34,723 bases of DNA, from NCBI GenBank assembly GCA_009786175.1, contig WQTQ01000222.1, forward strand, positions 1-34,723, in the 5' to 3' direction. Source of the DNA: Bacillota bacterium (lineage in GTDB: Bacteria > Bacillota_A > Clostridia > Lachnospirales > WQUN01). The position numbers were made by a program, and so were the translations under genes. Below the pieces are notes generated by a model. The model was not told the DNA's origin. It saw nothing but the letters and a program-made list of their open reading frames with translations, and made no database searches. Position 1 is the stretch's first letter. Every line of letters begins with the position of its first letter. This document shows positions 24,354 to 33,053 of the stretch, one piece after another.

Positions 24354-25301
24354 GTGAAGCCAACCGTATTCATCGACGGCAGGGAAGGTACGACGGGCCT
24401 TCAGATTGATGAGCGGCTGCAAAGGCGAACCGATATAGAGCAGCTTTTCATTGAGGATACGCTGCGCAAAGATAAAGCGGCGCGACGCGAAATGCTTAAT
24501 TCGGCAGACATCGTGTTTCTATGTTTACCGGATAAAGCAGCGCAAGAGGCAGTTTCGCTTATCGAAAATTCACGCACAAAAGTTATAGATGCGTCAACTG
24601 CGCACAGGACGGCACCCGGCTGGGTGTATGGCTTTCCGGAACTTACACATATGCGGCGGGACGAAATCCGGCATTCAACCAGGGTGGCAAACCCCGGCTG
24701 CCATGCGACAGGCTTTTTATCCATTGTGGTGCCGCTTATAAAGGCCGGAATATTGCAAAAAGATGAAACACTTACTTGCTATTCATTAACCGGGTATTCC
24801 GGAGGCGGTAAAGTGATGATTGCGGAGTACCGGCATCCTCAGCGCGCAAACTCACTAAACGCGCCGCGGATTTATGGCTTGGGGCTTTCGCATAAACATA
24901 TTCCGGAAATATTAAATGAGTCTGGCCTAACAACAAAGCCGCTGTTTACGCCTATTGTGGACGATTACTATGCCGGAATGGCAGTTTCAGTTTTATTGCA
25001 TGACAAGCAGCTTGCAGGCGGGATACAATCTGCAGGTTTGCGGGACGTCATTGCCACTTACTATGAAGGGGAACATTTTATAAAGGTTCCGCCTTTCGGC
25101 AGTGAAGATACACTTGCAAATGCAGGGTTTATAGAAGCCAATGCATATGTCGGTACAAATATGCTGGAAATTCTTGTGTTTGGGGATGGAGAGCAAACAC
25201 TTTTGACAGCAAGGTTTGATAATTTAGGAAAAGGCGCGTCGGGTGCGGCGGTGCAAAATATGAATATAATGCTTGGGTTAGGCGAAACTATTGATTTATA
25301 A
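24354..25301 (+). CDS. argC: N-acetyl-gamma-glutamyl-phosphate reductase, type 2
   Basis: ArgC reduces N-acetylglutamyl phosphate to the semialdehyde with NADPH. The 315-aa length and the start VFIDGREGTTGLQIDERL mark the short type 2 subfamily. The active-site Cys is in VANPGCHATGF, and GLSHKHIPEI holds the later catalytic His region. It starts at GTG with AAAGGTG five bases upstream and is the first gene of argCJBDF, under ARG-box control. Confidence 0.95.
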   Translation: MKPTVFIDGREGTTGLQIDERLQRRTDIEQLFIEDTLRKDKAARREMLNSADIVFLCLPDKAAQEAVSLIENSRTKVIDASTAHRTAPGWVYGFPELTHMRRDEIRHSTRVANPGCHATGFLSIVVPLIKAGILQKDETLTCYSLTGYSGGGKVMIAEYRHPQRANSLNAPRIYGLGLSHKHIPEILNESGLTTKPLFTPIVDDYYAGMAVSVLLHDKQLAGGIQSAGLRDVIATYYEGEHFIKVPPFGSEDTLANAGFIEANAYVGTNMLEILVFGDGEQTLLTARFDNLGKGASGAAVQNMNIMLGLGETIDL

Positions 25302-25316
25302 AGGAGAGGCATTTTC

Positions 25317-26537
25317 ATGCAAGAAATTTCAGGCGGCGTATGTGCCGCACAGGGTTTTTCCGCTGCGGGGACGCATTGCGGGCTAAAAAAGAAAAAATCA
25401 GATTTGGCAGTTATTTTTTCGGATATTCCGTCAAAAGCTGCCGCTATTTATACGAAAAACGCTGTAAAAGCGGCACCTTTACATGTTACTAAAAATCATT
25501 TAAAAGACGGAATGCTTCAAGCCGTTGTGATAAACAGCGGCAATGCTAACGCCTGCGCCCCGGACGGGGAACAAAATGCTTTAGATATGTGTGTATACAC
25601 CGCCCAATGCCTGAATATCCCCGTTAATCAAGTGGCGGTATCTTCCACCGGGGTAATCGGTGTATCGATGACACCAAAAATGAACCTGGTTAAGAACGGG
25701 ATTTCCGAAGTATGTAAACTTCTGTCTGCCGACACCCATGGTTCTGAATCTGCGGCACAGGCAATCATGACTACCGACCTTACAAAAAAAGAGATGGCCG
25801 CAACGCTTACTATTGGCGGCAAAACCGTAAACATTGGCGCGATAGCCAAGGGAAGCGGCATGATTCATCCAAACATGGGTACAATGCTGTGTTTCATTAC
25901 TACGGATGTTGCAATAGAAAAAAATCTTTTGGAAAAAGCTCTTCAACATGCGGGGGATTACAGTTTTAACCGTATTTCTGTAGACGGCGACACTTCTACC
26001 AACGATTTTTGCTTGATTATGGCCAACGGTATGGCAGGTAACGCGGAGATTACAACGGAAGATGATGATTATGCGGATTTTGTACAGGCACTTACAGATT
26101 TATGTGTACACTTGGCACGTGCCATTGCCGCCGACGGCGAAGGCGCGACGCATCTGATTACTTGCACGGTGGTTAACGCCCCATACGAAGAAACAGCTAC
26201 CGCAGTGGCAAGAAGTGTAATTTCATCCTCGTTGGTAAAAAGCGCGGTTTTTGGCAAAGACGCCAACTGGGGGCGGATACTTTGCGCGGCAGGCTATGCG
26301 GGTGTTAATTTTGACCCAAATTCAGTTTCAATATCGTTTATCAGTGAAGCGGGAGAAATTACGGTATGTAAAAACGGGCGCGGGCTTGTATTTGACGAAG
26401 AGTTGGCACTAAAAGTGCTTACACCACATGAAATAATCATTCACATAGACATGGCCCAAGGGATGGCGTCAAGTACATGCTGGGGATGCGATTTGACATA
26501 CGATTATGTAAAAATTAACGGGGATTACAGAACATAA
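25317..26537 (+). CDS. argJ: Glutamate N-acetyltransferase / amino-acid acetyltransferase ArgJ
   Basis: ArgJ moves the acetyl group from N-acetylornithine to glutamate, and in bifunctional forms also uses acetyl-CoA. The 406-aa precursor has the autocleavage site in KGSGMIHPNMGTMLCF, where Thr189 becomes the nucleophile of the beta chain. The usual residue before Thr is Ala; here it is Gly. No argA gene is present in the operon, so the bifunctional type is plausible but not shown. AAAGGAGAGG precedes the ATG, 15 bp after argC. Confidence 0.96.
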   Translation: MQEISGGVCAAQGFSAAGTHCGLKKKKSDLAVIFSDIPSKAAAIYTKNAVKAAPLHVTKNHLKDGMLQAVVINSGNANACAPDGEQNALDMCVYTAQCLNIPVNQVAVSSTGVIGVSMTPKMNLVKNGISEVCKLLSADTHGSESAAQAIMTTDLTKKEMAATLTIGGKTVNIGAIAKGSGMIHPNMGTMLCFITTDVAIEKNLLEKALQHAGDYSFNRISVDGDTSTNDFCLIMANGMAGNAEITTEDDDYADFVQALTDLCVHLARAIAADGEGATHLITCTVVNAPYEETATAVARSVISSSLVKSAVFGKDANWGRILCAAGYAGVNFDPNSVSISFISEAGEITVCKNGRGLVFDEELALKVLTPHEIIIHIDMAQGMASSTCWGCDLTYDYVKINGDYRT

Positions 26538-26549
26538 CGGAGGTTTGGG

Positions 26550-27416
26550 ATGCAAAACAATTTAAGCCGGGCGACTATTTTGGCAGAGGCACTGCCATAT
26601 ATCCAAAAATACAACGGGAAGACAATTGTCATCAAATATGGCGGCCATGCAATGAGTTCACCGGAACTTTTTGAATCTGTAATGAGCGACTTTGTTCTGC
26701 TTAGCCTTGTTGGGGTACGTGTGGTGGTTGTCCATGGCGGCGGCCCGGAAATTAACGAAATGTTAGAAAAAGTAGGCAAGGAATCGCATTTTGTAGATGG
26801 GCTTCGGTATACAGACCAGGAAACTATGGACATTGTTCAAATGGTGCTTTGCGGCAAGGTTAATAAAAACCTGGTGGATACACTTGGGCGGCGCGGCGGC
26901 AGGGCACTTGGGCTTTGCGGGTTGGATGGCGGAATGCTGCGCGCAAGGCAGTATAAGCGGCCCGACGGCTCGGATATTGGCCTTGTAGGCGAAATTACAG
27001 ACGTAGACCCGCGCCCCGTAACAGGCGCGTTAGAGCATGGATACATTCCTGTCATATCTACCGTGGCTCAAGGGACGGATGGAAACAGCGCGTACAATGT
27101 AAATGCCGACACGGCGGCAAGCAAAATTGCAATTGCTCTAAAGGCGGCAAAATTGATTTTACTCACAGATGTACGCGGGATACTTCGCAATCCAAAAGAT
27201 GAAAATACGCTTATTCCCGAAGTTCACGTCAGCGAAGTTCCCGGGCTTATCAAAGACGGGATTATATCCGGCGGGATGATTCCCAAGCTTGATTGCTGTG
27301 TGGAATCTGTACGCAAAGGCGTTTCCGACGCACTGATTTTAGACGGACGTGTCCCGCACTCTATTTTAGAAGAAATGCTAACCGACGCAGGCGCGGGCAC
27401 AATGATTTTACCATAG
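26550..27416 (+). CDS. argB: Acetylglutamate kinase
   Basis: ArgB phosphorylates N-acetylglutamate. The 288-aa product has the kinase blocks VIKYGGHAM, VVVHGGGPEINEML, the GGMIPKLDCCVESVRKGV substrate segment and a C-terminal HSILEEMLTDAGAGTMI. In arginine-sensitive kinases an N-terminal helix mediates hexamer formation; the roughly 20 residues before the core (NLSRATILAEALPYI) fit such a helix, so feedback inhibition is likely. ACGGAGG precedes the ATG, 12 bp after argJ. Confidence 0.97.
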   Translation: MQNNLSRATILAEALPYIQKYNGKTIVIKYGGHAMSSPELFESVMSDFVLLSLVGVRVVVVHGGGPEINEMLEKVGKESHFVDGLRYTDQETMDIVQMVLCGKVNKNLVDTLGRRGGRALGLCGLDGGMLRARQYKRPDGSDIGLVGEITDVDPRPVTGALEHGYIPVISTVAQGTDGNSAYNVNADTAASKIAIALKAAKLILLTDVRGILRNPKDENTLIPEVHVSEVPGLIKDGIISGGMIPKLDCCVESVRKGVSDALILDGRVPHSILEEMLTDAGAGTMILP

Positions 27417-27425
27417 GAGGATATG

Positions 27426-28610
27426 ATGACAAACCAGGATTTAATTAAGTCACACGACCAATATGTAATGGGTACGTACGGCAGGTTTCCAATTGCTGTT
27501 TCCCACGGTGTTGGTGCGCGGCTATACGATTTTGACGGTAAAGAATATATCGATTTTGCATCCGGAATAGGTGTAAATTCACTTGGGTACGGGAACGAAG
27601 CATGGGTACAGGCAATTGTACAACAGGCCTCCAAACTCGGTCACATGTCTAACCTGTATTACACAGAACCCGCCGCTAATGCAGCGGAAGCCATTTGTAA
27701 GCGCACAGGTTATTCAAAGGTGTTTTTCGCCAACTCCGGTGCGGAAAGTAACGAGGGTATTATCAAACTGGCCCGTAAATACAGCCGTGACAAATATGGG
27801 GCAGGGCGCAGTACGATTATTACACTGGAGGGGTCTTTTCACGGGCGTACGGTAACAACCCTTTCCGCAACGGGGCAGGACGTGTTTCATCAGCACTTTT
27901 TCCCGTTTACAGAGGGCTTTTGTCATGTGCCACAAGGGGATTTTGAAGCACTTAAAGCCGCGTGTTTAAAAAATGACGTGTGCGCAGTAATGCTGGAACT
28001 AATTCAGGGCGAAGGCGGTGTTGTGCCTTTAGATAAAACGTATGTAAAAAATGTAGCGGAATTTTGCCTAGAACAGGATATTCTGCTTATGATTGACGAA
28101 GTCCAAACCGGGGCAGGGCGAACCGGAAGTTTATTTGCCTACCAACAATATGAAATTACTCCCGACGCGGTAAGCTTTGCCAAAGGCATAGCGGGCGGCG
28201 TACCGTTTGGCGGCTTTTTTGTAAACGAGAAATGCAGCGGCGTATTAGTTCCGGGTACTCATGCCACAACTTTTGGTGGCAACCCTTTGGGGGCCGCAGC
28301 GGCAAATGTGGTACTTAGTACATTAACAGATGCAATGCTTGCGGAAATACGCGAAAAAGGAAAGTACATTCAAGAAAAAATACAGGCAATGAACAGCTCC
28401 TATGTAAAAGAAATCCGGGGGCTTGGGCTGATGATAGGTATTGTTTTGCAAAACATCCCCCACAGGAACCTGGTGGAAAAGCTAAACAGTGCTGGGCTTT
28501 TGACACTTGTGGCAGGCAGTGCGACACTTAGACTTTTGCCGCCGCTTACAATTGCGTATGACGAAATAGACGCAGGGCTTGCAATTTTGCAATCTGCGTT
28601 ATGTGAATAG
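27426..28610 (+). CDS. argD: Acetylornithine aminotransferase
   Basis: ArgD is a class III PLP aminotransferase that makes N-acetylornithine from the semialdehyde and glutamate. Family motifs are FANSGAESNEGIIKLARK, GSFHGRT, MIDEVQTGAGRTG and SFAKGIAGGVPFGG, with the PLP lysine at about residue 253. Two tandem ATGs are available; the second (27426) lies five bases after AGGAGG and is preferred, while the first is only two bases away. Length is 394 aa, normal. Confidence 0.96.
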   Translation: MTNQDLIKSHDQYVMGTYGRFPIAVSHGVGARLYDFDGKEYIDFASGIGVNSLGYGNEAWVQAIVQQASKLGHMSNLYYTEPAANAAEAICKRTGYSKVFFANSGAESNEGIIKLARKYSRDKYGAGRSTIITLEGSFHGRTVTTLSATGQDVFHQHFFPFTEGFCHVPQGDFEALKAACLKNDVCAVMLELIQGEGGVVPLDKTYVKNVAEFCLEQDILLMIDEVQTGAGRTGSLFAYQQYEITPDAVSFAKGIAGGVPFGGFFVNEKCSGVLVPGTHATTFGGNPLGAAAANVVLSTLTDAMLAEIREKGKYIQEKIQAMNSSYVKEIRGLGLMIGIVLQNIPHRNLVEKLNSAGLLTLVAGSATLRLLPPLTIAYDEIDAGLAILQSALCE

Positions 28611-28619
28611 GAGGATACC

Positions 28620-29534
28620 ATGAAAAAAGATTTACTCAAGCTTCTTGACTACTCCCGTACGGAAATTGAAGAGATTTTGAACCTTGCGGACCAATTGAAG
28701 TACGAACAAAAAAATGGAATTCCGCACAACTTTCCCAAGGGAAAGACTTTGGCAATGATATTTGAAAAAAATTCTACCAGAACCCGCGTATCTTTCGAGA
28801 CAGGCATCTTTCAGCTTGGCGGGCACGGCATTTTCTTGTCAAGCAACACAAGCCAAATGGGCCGCGGCGAACCTATTTCTGATACAGCGCGTACACTTGC
28901 CCGTTACTGCGACTGTATTATGATTCGTACATTCGCCCACGAAACAGCAGAGGAACTGGCAAAATGGTCTGATGTACCTGTTATTAACGGCCTGACAGAC
29001 CGTTACCACCCATGCCAGGTACTTGCAGACTTAATGACAATACGCGAACGCAAAAGCCGTCTTGCCGGGCTAAAATTATGCTACATCGGGGACGGCAATA
29101 ATATGGCAAACTCTTTAATCGTTGGCGGGCTAAAGTGCGGAATGGATGTATCCGTTGCATGTCCCGAAGGCTACACACCGCACCAAGAAGCCCTGGATTT
29201 TGCCGCCACTGTAAAAGATGCAGAATTTACATTGGTAACAGACCCTAAAGCTGCTGCGAAAGATGCGGATGTTATTATCACCGATGTATGGGCAAGCATG
29301 GGCCAGGAGGATGAAAGTGAAAAACGGAGAATTGCGTTTAAAGGGTATCAAATAAATGACGAACTAATGTCATTGGCGGCACCGGGCTGCATGGTGCAGC
29401 ACTGCCTGCCCGCGCACATAGGCGAAGAAATTACGGAAGCCGTGTTTGAAGCCCATGCGAATGAAATTTTTGATGAAGCAGAAAACCGCCTTCATGTACA
29501 GAAGGCGGTCATGGTTTTGTTAATGAGGGATTAA
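28620..29534 (+). CDS. argF: Ornithine carbamoyltransferase
   Basis: ArgF makes citrulline from ornithine and carbamoyl phosphate. Signatures are NSTRTRVSFETG (carbamoyl-phosphate loop, residues 51-62), FAHETAEELAKW, a DVWASMGQEDE segment and the HCLPAHIGEEI loop. At 304 aa it is the usual length. It is nine bases after argD with AGGAGG upstream, and is the last gene before the operon terminator. argG, argH and carbamoyl-phosphate synthase are not in the window. Confidence 0.96.
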   Translation: MKKDLLKLLDYSRTEIEEILNLADQLKYEQKNGIPHNFPKGKTLAMIFEKNSTRTRVSFETGIFQLGGHGIFLSSNTSQMGRGEPISDTARTLARYCDCIMIRTFAHETAEELAKWSDVPVINGLTDRYHPCQVLADLMTIRERKSRLAGLKLCYIGDGNNMANSLIVGGLKCGMDVSVACPEGYTPHQEALDFAATVKDAEFTLVTDPKAAAKDADVIITDVWASMGQEDESEKRRIAFKGYQINDELMSLAAPGCMVQHCLPAHIGEEITEAVFEAHANEIFDEAENRLHVQKAVMVLLMRD

Positions 29535-29540
29535 ATTTAG

Positions 29541-29590
29541 AAAACGGCATTTACCCCTTGCGATTGTCACATAAGGTAAATGCCGTTTTT
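29541..29590. terminator. Bidirectional terminator between argF and the GH4 gene
   Basis: AAAACGGCATTTACC (29541..29555) and GGTAAATGCCGTTTT (29575..29589) form a perfect 15-bp stem with a 19-nt loop. T-runs occur on the 3' side in both directions, so it serves argF and the convergent GH4 gene. Confidence 0.92.
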
Positions 29591-29601
29591 ATATGGCGTG
29601 A

Positions 29602-31122
29602 TTACGATCTTTTCATGGGCTTCTTCACAGGCGGGCGCATCTTTGCCTTATCCGCATTACTCGCGTTATCACGGGATTCTTTTTCTACTTTGCGCATTTC
29701 GTCCACGGTTTTCTCCTGCAGGCGGATGCCTTTGTAATCCCGTGGGGGGATAAACGTATCCGGGTTAGCAAAGCGTACTTTAGCCTTCTCAATTTCATTC
29801 TTGTATTGTGGCAGCCACCGGGCTTGGGCAATTAGCATTTCGTCTACCATCTGAAAAATTTCCGCAGGGGTACATACGGCACCTGTCAGCGGGTCCATAA
29901 GCATTGCCTGGCGGAGCAGTGTAATGTCGCCGCTTACTGCTGCTTCAACGGCCAGCCTTTGCACCCATGCAGACTGGGAACATACGGCGGCGGCACCAAG
30001 AGGCAAATCGCCAACCATAGGTATGTTTACGCCATTTGCGTCAATGTACCCGGGCACTTCCACTACGCACTCGCTGGGCAGGTTGGTTATGCAGCCATTG
30101 TTCATCACATTAAAGTGGCCCCGGTAACACTTGCCTGTTTCAAGGCCCTCAATAATGTAAGAGCCGTGTTCTTCGCTGCGGTCTTTTGGGTCAAAGCTGT
30201 AGGCAGGTTCTTTAATCCAGTTGGGGAAGTCTGTTTCAAACCAGTTGCGGCCCTCGCGGCATACGCGAAGGTAGCCGCCTGTTTCGCCGTTTATCCAAAC
30301 CCCAAGGTCTATCCAGTTTTCTACTTCGCCCGGGCGTTTACGGTACCAGGCCACATATTCAGAAAGGTGTCCGTTAGATTCCGTGGAATAATATCCGAAG
30401 TTGCGCAGCATATCTATGCGCACTTTTTCTGTTTGGGCAAGGGTCTCGTTGCTCTCATAGGCTTCAAGTAATTTTGGCAGCAAGTCTTCACCGTTGTGTT
30501 TTACGGAAATGTACCAGGTTTGGTGGTTGATTCCCGCGCAGATAATGTCAACTTCGTGTTTTTTTAGGCCAAAGGCGTGAGCAATTTGATGATGCCCGCC
30601 TTGTACGCCGTGGCAAAGGCCTATTGTGTTTACGCCGCCGTACTTATTTGCTGCCCAGGTTATCATTGCGTTGGGGTTGGCGTAGTTAAGCATTATCGCG
30701 CCGGGTTTTGCCACTTCGCGGATATCTTTACATACTTCCAATATTTCCGCTACGCCCCGCTGGCCGTACATAATGCCGCCTGCGCAAAGGGTGTCGCCAA
30801 CGCATTGGTCGATACCGTATTTTAGCGGAATTTCGATGTCTGTCTCAAAAGCTTCCAGCATACCGTGGCGGAAGCAGCAGATAATGTATTTCGCGTCTTT
30901 AAAAGCTTCCCGGCGGTTTAAAGTGGAATGAATTTTGATGTTTACGCCGTTTTCGTCAAGGTCCCGCTGGCACAGCTGGGTTACCATGTCCAAGTTGTGT
31001 TGGTTTATATCCATGAAGGATACTTCTATATTGCGTAATTGCGGTACCGTCATAATGTCTGCCAACAGACGGCGTGTAAAACCGACGCTTCCCGCGCCTA
31101 CAAATGCGATTTTGAATGACAT
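29602..31122 (-). CDS. Glycoside hydrolase family 4 (alpha-galactosidase/alpha-glucosidase type)
   Basis: GH4 enzymes use NAD+ and Mn2+ and a redox-elimination mechanism. The N-terminal Rossmann start KIAFVGAGSVGFTRRLL binds NAD. Metal ligands C170 (LCHGVQ) and H200 (GINHQTWY) are in place, with MLNYANPNAM between. The CHGVQ and INHQTW blocks are those of the MelA/AglA alpha-galactosidase or alpha-glucosidase branch rather than 6-phospho-glycosidases; the exact sugar is unclear. At 506 aa it exceeds the usual 430-480 because of a basic C-terminal tail (KAKMRPPVKKPMKRS). GGAGAG precedes the ATG. It lies downstream of a URO-D-like gene, probably in one operon. Confidence 0.92.
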   Translation of the reverse strand: MSFKIAFVGAGSVGFTRRLLADIMTVPQLRNIEVSFMDINQHNLDMVTQLCQRDLDENGVNIKIHSTLNRREAFKDAKYIICCFRHGMLEAFETDIEIPLKYGIDQCVGDTLCAGGIMYGQRGVAEILEVCKDIREVAKPGAIMLNYANPNAMITWAANKYGGVNTIGLCHGVQGGHHQIAHAFGLKKHEVDIICAGINHQTWYISVKHNGEDLLPKLLEAYESNETLAQTEKVRIDMLRNFGYYSTESNGHLSEYVAWYRKRPGEVENWIDLGVWINGETGGYLRVCREGRNWFETDFPNWIKEPAYSFDPKDRSEEHGSYIIEGLETGKCYRGHFNVMNNGCITNLPSECVVEVPGYIDANGVNIPMVGDLPLGAAAVCSQSAWVQRLAVEAAVSGDITLLRQAMLMDPLTGAVCTPAEIFQMVDEMLIAQARWLPQYKNEIEKAKVRFANPDTFIPPRDYKGIRLQEKTVDEMRKVEKESRDNASNADKAKMRPPVKKPMKRS

Positions 31123-31145
31123 TTTGCATCTCTCCTTTGCTTAAT

Positions 31146-31200
31146 GGGGCTCTGCCCCAAACCCCGCCGCTACAGCGGGCAAAGCCCGCTTCCGCTTCGC
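31146..31200. repeat. GC-rich double-hairpin intergenic repeat
   Basis: The 101-bp gap between the URO-D-like and GH4 genes holds two perfect GC hairpins, GGGGC-tct-GCCCC (31146..31158) and AGCGGGC-aaa-GCCCGCT (31174..31190), then a CTTCCGCTTCGCTTG tail. Its composition is much more GC-rich than the surroundings. It resembles the short GC-rich palindromic repeats found between genes in many Firmicutes. No T-run follows, so it may tune mRNA stability or partial termination within the operon. Confidence 0.7.
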
Positions 31201-31223
31201 TTGTATTTTGTATATTGCGGATA

Positions 31224-32183
31224 TTAACCTCCATGGCCGTACTTCTTGTACTTCCGCGCCGCGTCGTAAAGGGCGGCGGCGTTTTGCAGCGGAACATCCT
31301 GGCCTAACTCTATGGAAAGCCCCAGCCCGCCTTCGGGCATATAGAATGCTTCAATGCATTCCCTCACATGGTCATCCAGTTGTGACGGCGTTGCAAATGG
31401 GAACAGTTGGCGGTCCAGGTCCAGGTTAATGGGCAGTTTGCCTTTGCATGTGCGTACTAGATTGTCCAGGCCGTTGGCCCTGTACTGCGGGTTTAGCATT
31501 GTTACGCCGCACTCGATTAAATCCGGTATAATTTCGTAAATCATGCCGTCTGTGTGCATGTAAACCAGTTTACCGGCTTTATGAACCATGTCGTACATTT
31601 TTTTGTAACAAGGTTTCAAATATTTCCGCCATTTTTCTGCGCCAATGGCAAGGCCCGTTTGCATACCAAGGTCATCCCCAAAACCCATATACTCCCCGGC
31701 GCGGGGCAGTGCGTACTCAATTTGCCTGCAGTTGTAATCCAGCACTTTGTCGATAAGAATTTGCAGCTCGTCACACTCTTCTGCAAAATCCATCATAACC
31801 TCTTCAAAACCGCGAAGGTCAAGCAGGCGCAAGTACATAAAACCGTGGGGCAGGCTGCCGTTTGTGTTGTTTGGGATTTCCAACGTCAAAATATCTTCCC
31901 GCGTGGGAACGGGGTGGCCCGTAACAATGGACTCCATCCCTTCCTCTATGTTGGTCCACACACAGCCCCATTCGTCTGTAAAGTTACCAAATTTGTATGA
32001 CGCGGGCATTATGGCCTGTAGGTTGTTAAGGTCCGGTATGTGGGGGATAAAATCCGGGTACTCTTTGGCGAAGCGTACCATTTCCTGGCCGTAGTGTTTC
32101 CACATGGCCGGTAACTGCCAGGTTGAAATAGGTATTTCTTCTGGGTAGTTGTAGGTCATAGCTTTATACAGCAAATTTGACAT
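31224..32183 (-). CDS. Uroporphyrinogen decarboxylase (URO-D) superfamily protein
   Basis: The 319-aa protein starts at 32183 (MSNLLYKAMTY), where GGAAGGAG lies upstream; the longer frame from 32258 crosses the promoter. The URO-D barrel is recognised from YMHTDGMIYEIIPDLIECGV, MLNPQYRANGLDNLV and GGLGLSIELG. As with the copy at 2844, HemE loop residues are missing, so a methyltransferase-like or unknown role is likely. It is the first gene of an apparent operon with the GH4 glycosidase, which suggests a role linked to sugars or glycosylated or methoxylated compounds. That last point is inference. Confidence 0.83.
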   Translation of the reverse strand: MSNLLYKAMTYNYPEEIPISTWQLPAMWKHYGQEMVRFAKEYPDFIPHIPDLNNLQAIMPASYKFGNFTDEWGCVWTNIEEGMESIVTGHPVPTREDILTLEIPNNTNGSLPHGFMYLRLLDLRGFEEVMMDFAEECDELQILIDKVLDYNCRQIEYALPRAGEYMGFGDDLGMQTGLAIGAEKWRKYLKPCYKKMYDMVHKAGKLVYMHTDGMIYEIIPDLIECGVTMLNPQYRANGLDNLVRTCKGKLPINLDLDRQLFPFATPSQLDDHVRECIEAFYMPEGGLGLSIELGQDVPLQNAAALYDAARKYKKYGHGG

Positions 32184-32235
32184 ATATTTGTTCTCCTTCC
32201 GGTATGTACGTTTGGGCGTTGTCTTATATTTATGG

Positions 32236-32266
32236 ATAGTGTACACTATGTTTATCACAGATGCAA
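32236..32266 (-). promoter_or_regulatory. URO-D/GH4 promoter with operator-like dyad
   Basis: Minus-strand TTGCAT (32261..32266) and TACACT (32238..32243) are spaced by 17 bp. A perfect 14-bp dyad, ATAGTGTACACTAT (32236..32249), covers the whole -10 element, a position suited to repression by a dimeric regulator. Confidence 0.65.
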
Positions 32267-32297
32267 AACAAATAAATGAGAAAGCGGTGGAAATACT

Positions 32298-33053
32298 GTG
32301 TTAAATAATTTTCCTTGGGAAGCAGATGTGCCGGAAAACAGCGCGGCACTATGGTTTTTAGGCCAGGCGGGATACTATATGAAAGCCTGCGGCCAAACAA
32401 TTCTTATCGACCCGTACCTTACGGACAGTGTTGGTAAAGCCGCGCCGTTATTTTCACGGGCGTACCCGCCTCCGGTTAGCCCGGCAGAAGTTAAAGCCGA
32501 TATTTTCATCGTCACCCACGACCATACAGACCATTTAGACCCGGAAACTATCGAAGCTTACGCCTACAAAGATACAACAATGTTTGTGGCCCCGCGCCAT
32601 GCGGCAAAAAGGCTGGCCACACTTGGCGTAAAAAACATAACTGTCATAGATCACGGCGACAGCGCAGTAATTAGCGGCGTAAAAATAACAGGCGTTTTCG
32701 CGCTGGCAACAGGCGCGGACACTGTTGACACCTGCGGGTACTTGGTTACATTCCCCAACGGTAAAACGGTGTACCACACCGCAGACACAGCCTACTGCCA
32801 ACTGCTTTTGGACGCCGCACCAAAAGACGTTGACGTACTGCTAACCTGCATAAATGGCAAATGGGGCAACCTTAACATTGCCCAAGCAATAGAACTTACG
32901 AAGGCCGTTAACCCCAAGTACGCGATACCCAACCACTACGATGTAATGGCACTAAACGCAGAAAATCCGGAGAGCTTTAGATTTTTTTGCAAAAACGCGG
33001 GTGTTAAGTCGGAAGTGGCAGTTTTGCAAACGATGGAGGCGTTTACCTGGTGA
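32298..33053 (+). CDS. MBL-fold metal-dependent hydrolase (UlaG-like)
   Basis: The 251-aa protein has the metallo-beta-lactamase signature HDHTDH at 74-79 (FIVTHDHTDHLD), a leading ILIDPYLTD strand, YHTADTAYC and a final IPNHYDVM metal-ligand His. Layout and length fit the UlaG / L-ascorbate-6-phosphate lactonase-like branch, but the substrate is not readable. It starts at GTG seven bases after an AGCGGTGG. Its stop overlaps the start of the next gene (TGATG), so the two are coupled. It is divergent from the URO-D/GH4 operon. Confidence 0.87.
   Translation: MLNNFPWEADVPENSAALWFLGQAGYYMKACGQTILIDPYLTDSVGKAAPLFSRAYPPPVSPAEVKADIFIVTHDHTDHLDPETIEAYAYKDTTMFVAPRHAAKRLATLGVKNITVIDHGDSAVISGVKITGVFALATGADTVDTCGYLVTFPNGKTVYHTADTAYCQLLLDAAPKDVDVLLTCINGKWGNLNIAQAIELTKAVNPKYAIPNHYDVMALNAENPESFRFFCKNAGVKSEVAVLQTMEAFTW

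Noticed and set aside
32184..32258. 25-codon N-terminal extension of the second URO-D-like protein
   Set aside because: It crosses the -10 box and the dyad; the ATG at 32183 has a good ribosome binding site.
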